From Chloroflexota bacterium (GTDB taxonomy: Bacteria > Chloroflexota > Limnocylindria > Limnocylindrales > CSP1-4): 7,443 nucleotides of DNA. Within the stretch, counting starts at the first letter, position 1. Every line of letters starts with the position of its first letter. The position numbers were made by a program, and so were the translations under genes. The stretch is taken from NCBI GenBank assembly GCA_021802185.1, contig JAKAAV010000107.1:1-7443 (forward strand), read 5' to 3'. The notes beneath the pieces were generated by a model, which saw nothing but the letters and a program-made list of their open reading frames with translations, did not search any database and had not been told where the DNA came from. Of the stretch, positions 5,850 to 7,443 are shown piece by piece.

Positions 5850-6548
5850 ATGACCCAGACGGAGATCATCGTCGCGATCGTCGTCATCGTCGTGCTGCTG
5901 CTGCTCGTCGCGGCGTTCTCGGCCCGGCAGCGACAACAGCGCAGTGAGCGGCTCAGGCAGCAGTTCGGGCCGGAGTACGAGCGGACGGTGCGCGACGTCG
6001 GGAACCGGGGGAGAGCCGAGCAGGCGCTCGAGGCGCGGCAGCAGCGGGTCTCGCAGCTCGACATCCGTCCGCTCGACGAGCGCCAGCGGGCCACGTTCGC
6101 CGACCGGTGGCGCGCGATCCAGGCGCGCTTCGTGGACGAGCCCGTCGGGGCCGTGGCCGACGCGGACGCGCTTGTCGGCGAGGCGATGCAGGCGCGCGGG
6201 TACCCGGTCGCGGACTTCGAGCAGCGTGCGGCGGACGTGTCGGTCGATCACCCGAACGTCGTGCAGCACTACCGGGCAGCCCACGACGTCGCGCGGCGGC
6301 AGCTGGACGGCCGGGCCACGACCGAGGAACTCCGGCGGGCGATGGTGGATTACCGCGCGCTCTTCGACGAGATCGTCGGGTCCGGTGACGCGAGCGCGAC
6401 GGGAGCCATGGGCGTCGGGGCGGCTGGCGCGAGTGGTGCGGTGGGCGCGGGTGGAGGGACCGGCGTGGCCGGCGCGAGTGGTGCGACCGGCGTGGCCGGC
6501 GCGAGTGGTGCGACCGGCGCGCCGGATGCGGCGAGGGAGACCCGATGA
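5850..6548 (+). CDS. Membrane-anchored protein with conserved helical domain and Gly/Ala-rich tail
   Basis: The 232-residue product begins with one hydrophobic helix (I6 to about F23, IIVAIVVIVVLLLLVAAF) followed by Arg/Gln-rich SARQRQQRSERLRQ. This is a typical single-pass anchor with the positive side, and so the bulk, in the cytoplasm. Residues 30-80 are charged and probably helical. The conserved domain (about 80-178) contains FADRWRAIQARFVDEPVGAV, then ADALVGEAMQARGYPVADFEQ, then TEELRRAMVDYRALFDEIVG. I recall similar uncharacterised proteins from Actinobacteria and Chloroflexota; the function is unknown. The tail (179-232) is Gly/Ala/Thr/Ser-rich with two copies of GVAGASGAT and is probably disordered. 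Its TGA overlaps the ATG of the next gene (ATGA), so the two should be translationally coupled, and they share the domain. Confidence 0.88.
   Translation: MTQTEIIVAIVVIVVLLLLVAAFSARQRQQRSERLRQQFGPEYERTVRDVGNRGRAEQALEARQQRVSQLDIRPLDERQRATFADRWRAIQARFVDEPVGAVADADALVGEAMQARGYPVADFEQRAADVSVDHPNVVQHYRAAHDVARRQLDGRATTEELRRAMVDYRALFDEIVGSGDASATGAMGVGAAGASGAVGAGGGTGVAGASGATGVAGASGATGAPDAARETR
6460..6513 (+). repeat. 27-bp in-frame direct repeat, two copies
   Basis: A 27-bp unit beginning CCGGCGTGGCCGGCGCGAGT occurs at 6460-6486 and 6487-6513, and a weaker partial match lies just upstream near 6424. It encodes the repeated peptide GVAGASGAT in the tail of the membrane-anchored protein. The length is a multiple of three, so copy-number change would keep the frame. 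Confidence 0.9.
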
Positions 6549-7171
6549 CGACGTTCGGTGGACGCGAGCACGATCACCTGCGGGACGACCCGCCGCTGAC
6601 GACGGCCGACATGGCTCGGGCGGGGAACGCGGGCGAGGACACGGCCGGCGTCGACGCAGCCGCCGCGGGCGGGAACGCTGCCCCGGACGGGAACGCTGGG
6701 GCGGACGGGAACGCTGGGGTCACTGGTGACGCTCGTGCGGATGGCGGGAACGCACCAGTGGGATCGCCGCCCGCAACGGGGAGCGCACCCCCAGCAGGGT
6801 CGGCGCCCTCGGGCCCCGGCGCGGGGCAGACGCCGGCATCGGCGGGGGCCGCGCCGAGCCGGCAGGCCGCGTCCACGTCGACGTCCCTCGACGATGAGCG
6901 CCGAGCCCCGCTGTTCGGCGAGGACGTGTCGTCGCAACTGCGTGCGCGATGGACCGACGTGCAGGCGGGGTTCGTCGACGAGCCGCGGCGTGCGGTCGAG
7001 CAGGCCGACAGCCTCGTGGCGGAGGCGATGCAGGCGCTGGCCTCGACGTTTGCAGGGGAGAGGCAGCGACTCGAGTCGGACTGGGAGCACAAGGGCGACG
7101 TGTCCACGGAGGACCTGCGCCAGGCGCTCAGGCGCTACCGCTCGTTCTTCGATCGGCTCCTGTCGATCTGA
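6545..7171 (+). CDS. Paralogue of the upstream protein with long disordered N-terminal region
   Basis: The 208-residue product starts at ATG 6545, overlapping the upstream stop by four bases (ATGA). It has no membrane segment or signal peptide. Residues 1-120 are rich in Gly, Ala, Asp, Asn, Ser and Pro, with GNA repeats, and should be disordered. Residues about 130-208 match the upstream protein's domain: RARWTDVQAGFVDEPRRAVEQ (134-154) against RWRAIQARFVDEPVGAV, then ADSLVAEAMQA against ADALVGEAMQA, then STEDLRQALRRYRSFFD (187-203) against TTEELRRAMVDYRALFD. It lacks about 20 residues between the two blocks, where the upstream protein has GYPVADFEQ onward. The pair probably arose by duplication and may act together, one at the membrane and one soluble. 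The function is unknown. Confidence 0.85.
   Translation: MTTFGGREHDHLRDDPPLTTADMARAGNAGEDTAGVDAAAAGGNAAPDGNAGADGNAGVTGDARADGGNAPVGSPPATGSAPPAGSAPSGPGAGQTPASAGAAPSRQAASTSTSLDDERRAPLFGEDVSSQLRARWTDVQAGFVDEPRRAVEQADSLVAEAMQALASTFAGERQRLESDWEHKGDVSTEDLRQALRRYRSFFDRLLSI
6671..6724 (+). repeat. 18-bp in-frame repeat encoding GNA-type motifs
   Basis: Three consecutive 18-bp units start with GGGAACGCTG at 6671, 6689 and 6707. The first two end in GGAC and the third has diverged. They encode GNAAPD, GNAGAD and GNAGVT in the disordered half of the soluble paralogue. The length keeps the frame, so it looks like slippage-driven linker growth. Confidence 0.85.
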
Positions 7172-7204
7172 CGGCCCCCGTCGATCTGACGCGGGCGGAC
7201 TGAA

Positions 7205-7222
7205 CGATCGCTGAGGCGATCG
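7205..7222. terminator. Hairpin between convergent genes at the right end
   Basis: CGATCGC (7205-7211) and GCGATCG (7216-7222) form a perfect 7-bp stem with loop TGAG. It lies 33 bp after the plus-strand paralogue's stop and 39 bp beyond the end of the minus-strand gene, so it is placed to act on both. No T-tract follows on either strand, as is common in very GC-rich genomes. Just before it, GTCGATCTGACG occurs twice (7162-7173 and 7180-7191), which duplicates the stop codon in frame. Confidence 0.45.
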
Positions 7223-7261
7223 GGGGTCTTCGACGGTCTGCCCCAGGGCGACCAGGAACGC

Positions 7262-7443
7262 TCAGTGGTGATGGCGCTCCCGCTCCTCCTGCTCCCGGAC
7301 CTCGGGCGACACCTGCCCTCGGCCGGCATCGTGTCGAGGTCGCGGTCGATGAAGACCTCACGCCCGTCGCCGAGCTGTCCCATCACGGCCGTTCGGGGGA
7401 CGTAGTAGACGTGCGCCAGCTGGGAGTGTGTCCGTACCCGGAG
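7262..7443 (-). CDS. Unidentified protein, C-terminal part, with apparent frameshift (runs off right edge)
   Basis: Reading leftward from the right edge, one frame gives a coherent peptide: SQLAHVYYVPRTAV, then GQLGDGREVFIDRDL, then DTMPAEG. At the minus-strand GGG at 7318-7316 the good coding moves to another frame, which gives QVSPEVREQEERERHHH and stops with TGA at 7264-7262. Without the shift the first frame runs on to 7135 through Arg/Ser-rich sequence and into the opposing gene, which looks non-coding. The simplest reading is one missing G in that run, by mutation or sequence error. The strand-turn-strand look (VYYVPRTAV, REVFIDRDL) is vaguely PRC-barrel-like, but I do not recognise the family. 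The start lies beyond the window. Confidence 0.55.

Noticed and set aside
7310..7325. Programmed ribosomal frameshift in the right-edge gene
   Set aside because: No canonical X-XXY-YYZ slippery heptamer is in frame at the switch; a missing G is a simpler explanation.

Overview
The window is very GC-rich DNA (well over 65% by eye, with G or C at nearly every third codon position) packed with short-spaced genes on both strands. Ranking by protein style, the likeliest source is a high-GC Chloroflexota (for example a Limnocylindria-type soil or freshwater genome), with an actinobacterium as the alternative. This is an inference from gene content and base composition; there is no rRNA or other marker to settle it.

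Layout, left to right. (1) Positions 1-106, minus strand: the N-terminal end of an unidentified gene that runs off the left edge. (2) 97-325: a 44-bp tandem repeat of five full copies. It fills the gap between that gene and a GNAT N-acetyltransferase (297-995, minus), and it supplies the last codons and the stop codon of the acetyltransferase. (3) 1024-2685, plus: an ATP-dependent DNA ligase with all main nucleotidyltransferase motifs, divergent from the acetyltransferase over a 28-bp gap that carries back-to-back -10 elements. (4) 2799-3350, plus: a 183-residue protein made of two related halves. (5) 3390-4232, minus: a two-domain rhodanese (sulfurtransferase) homologue whose catalytic cysteine is replaced by aspartate. 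(6) 4252-5634, plus: a class V PLP-dependent aminotransferase with a roughly 60-residue low-complexity insertion, divergent from the rhodanese over a 19-bp gap that is a nearly symmetric two-way promoter. (7) 5850-6548 and 6545-7171, plus: two overlapping genes encoding paralogues, the first membrane-anchored, the second carrying a long disordered N-terminal half. (8) 7262-7443, minus: the 3' end of an unidentified gene with an apparent frameshift, running off the right edge.

No prophage, transposon, CRISPR array, tRNA or rRNA is visible. The genes do not form one pathway. The most notable features are the gene-boundary minisatellite, the two compact divergent promoters that appear to drive leaderless mRNAs, the rhodanese and class V aminotransferase pair in which both proteins lack a catalytic cysteine, and the coupled pair of paralogues that differ in how the shared domain is tethered.
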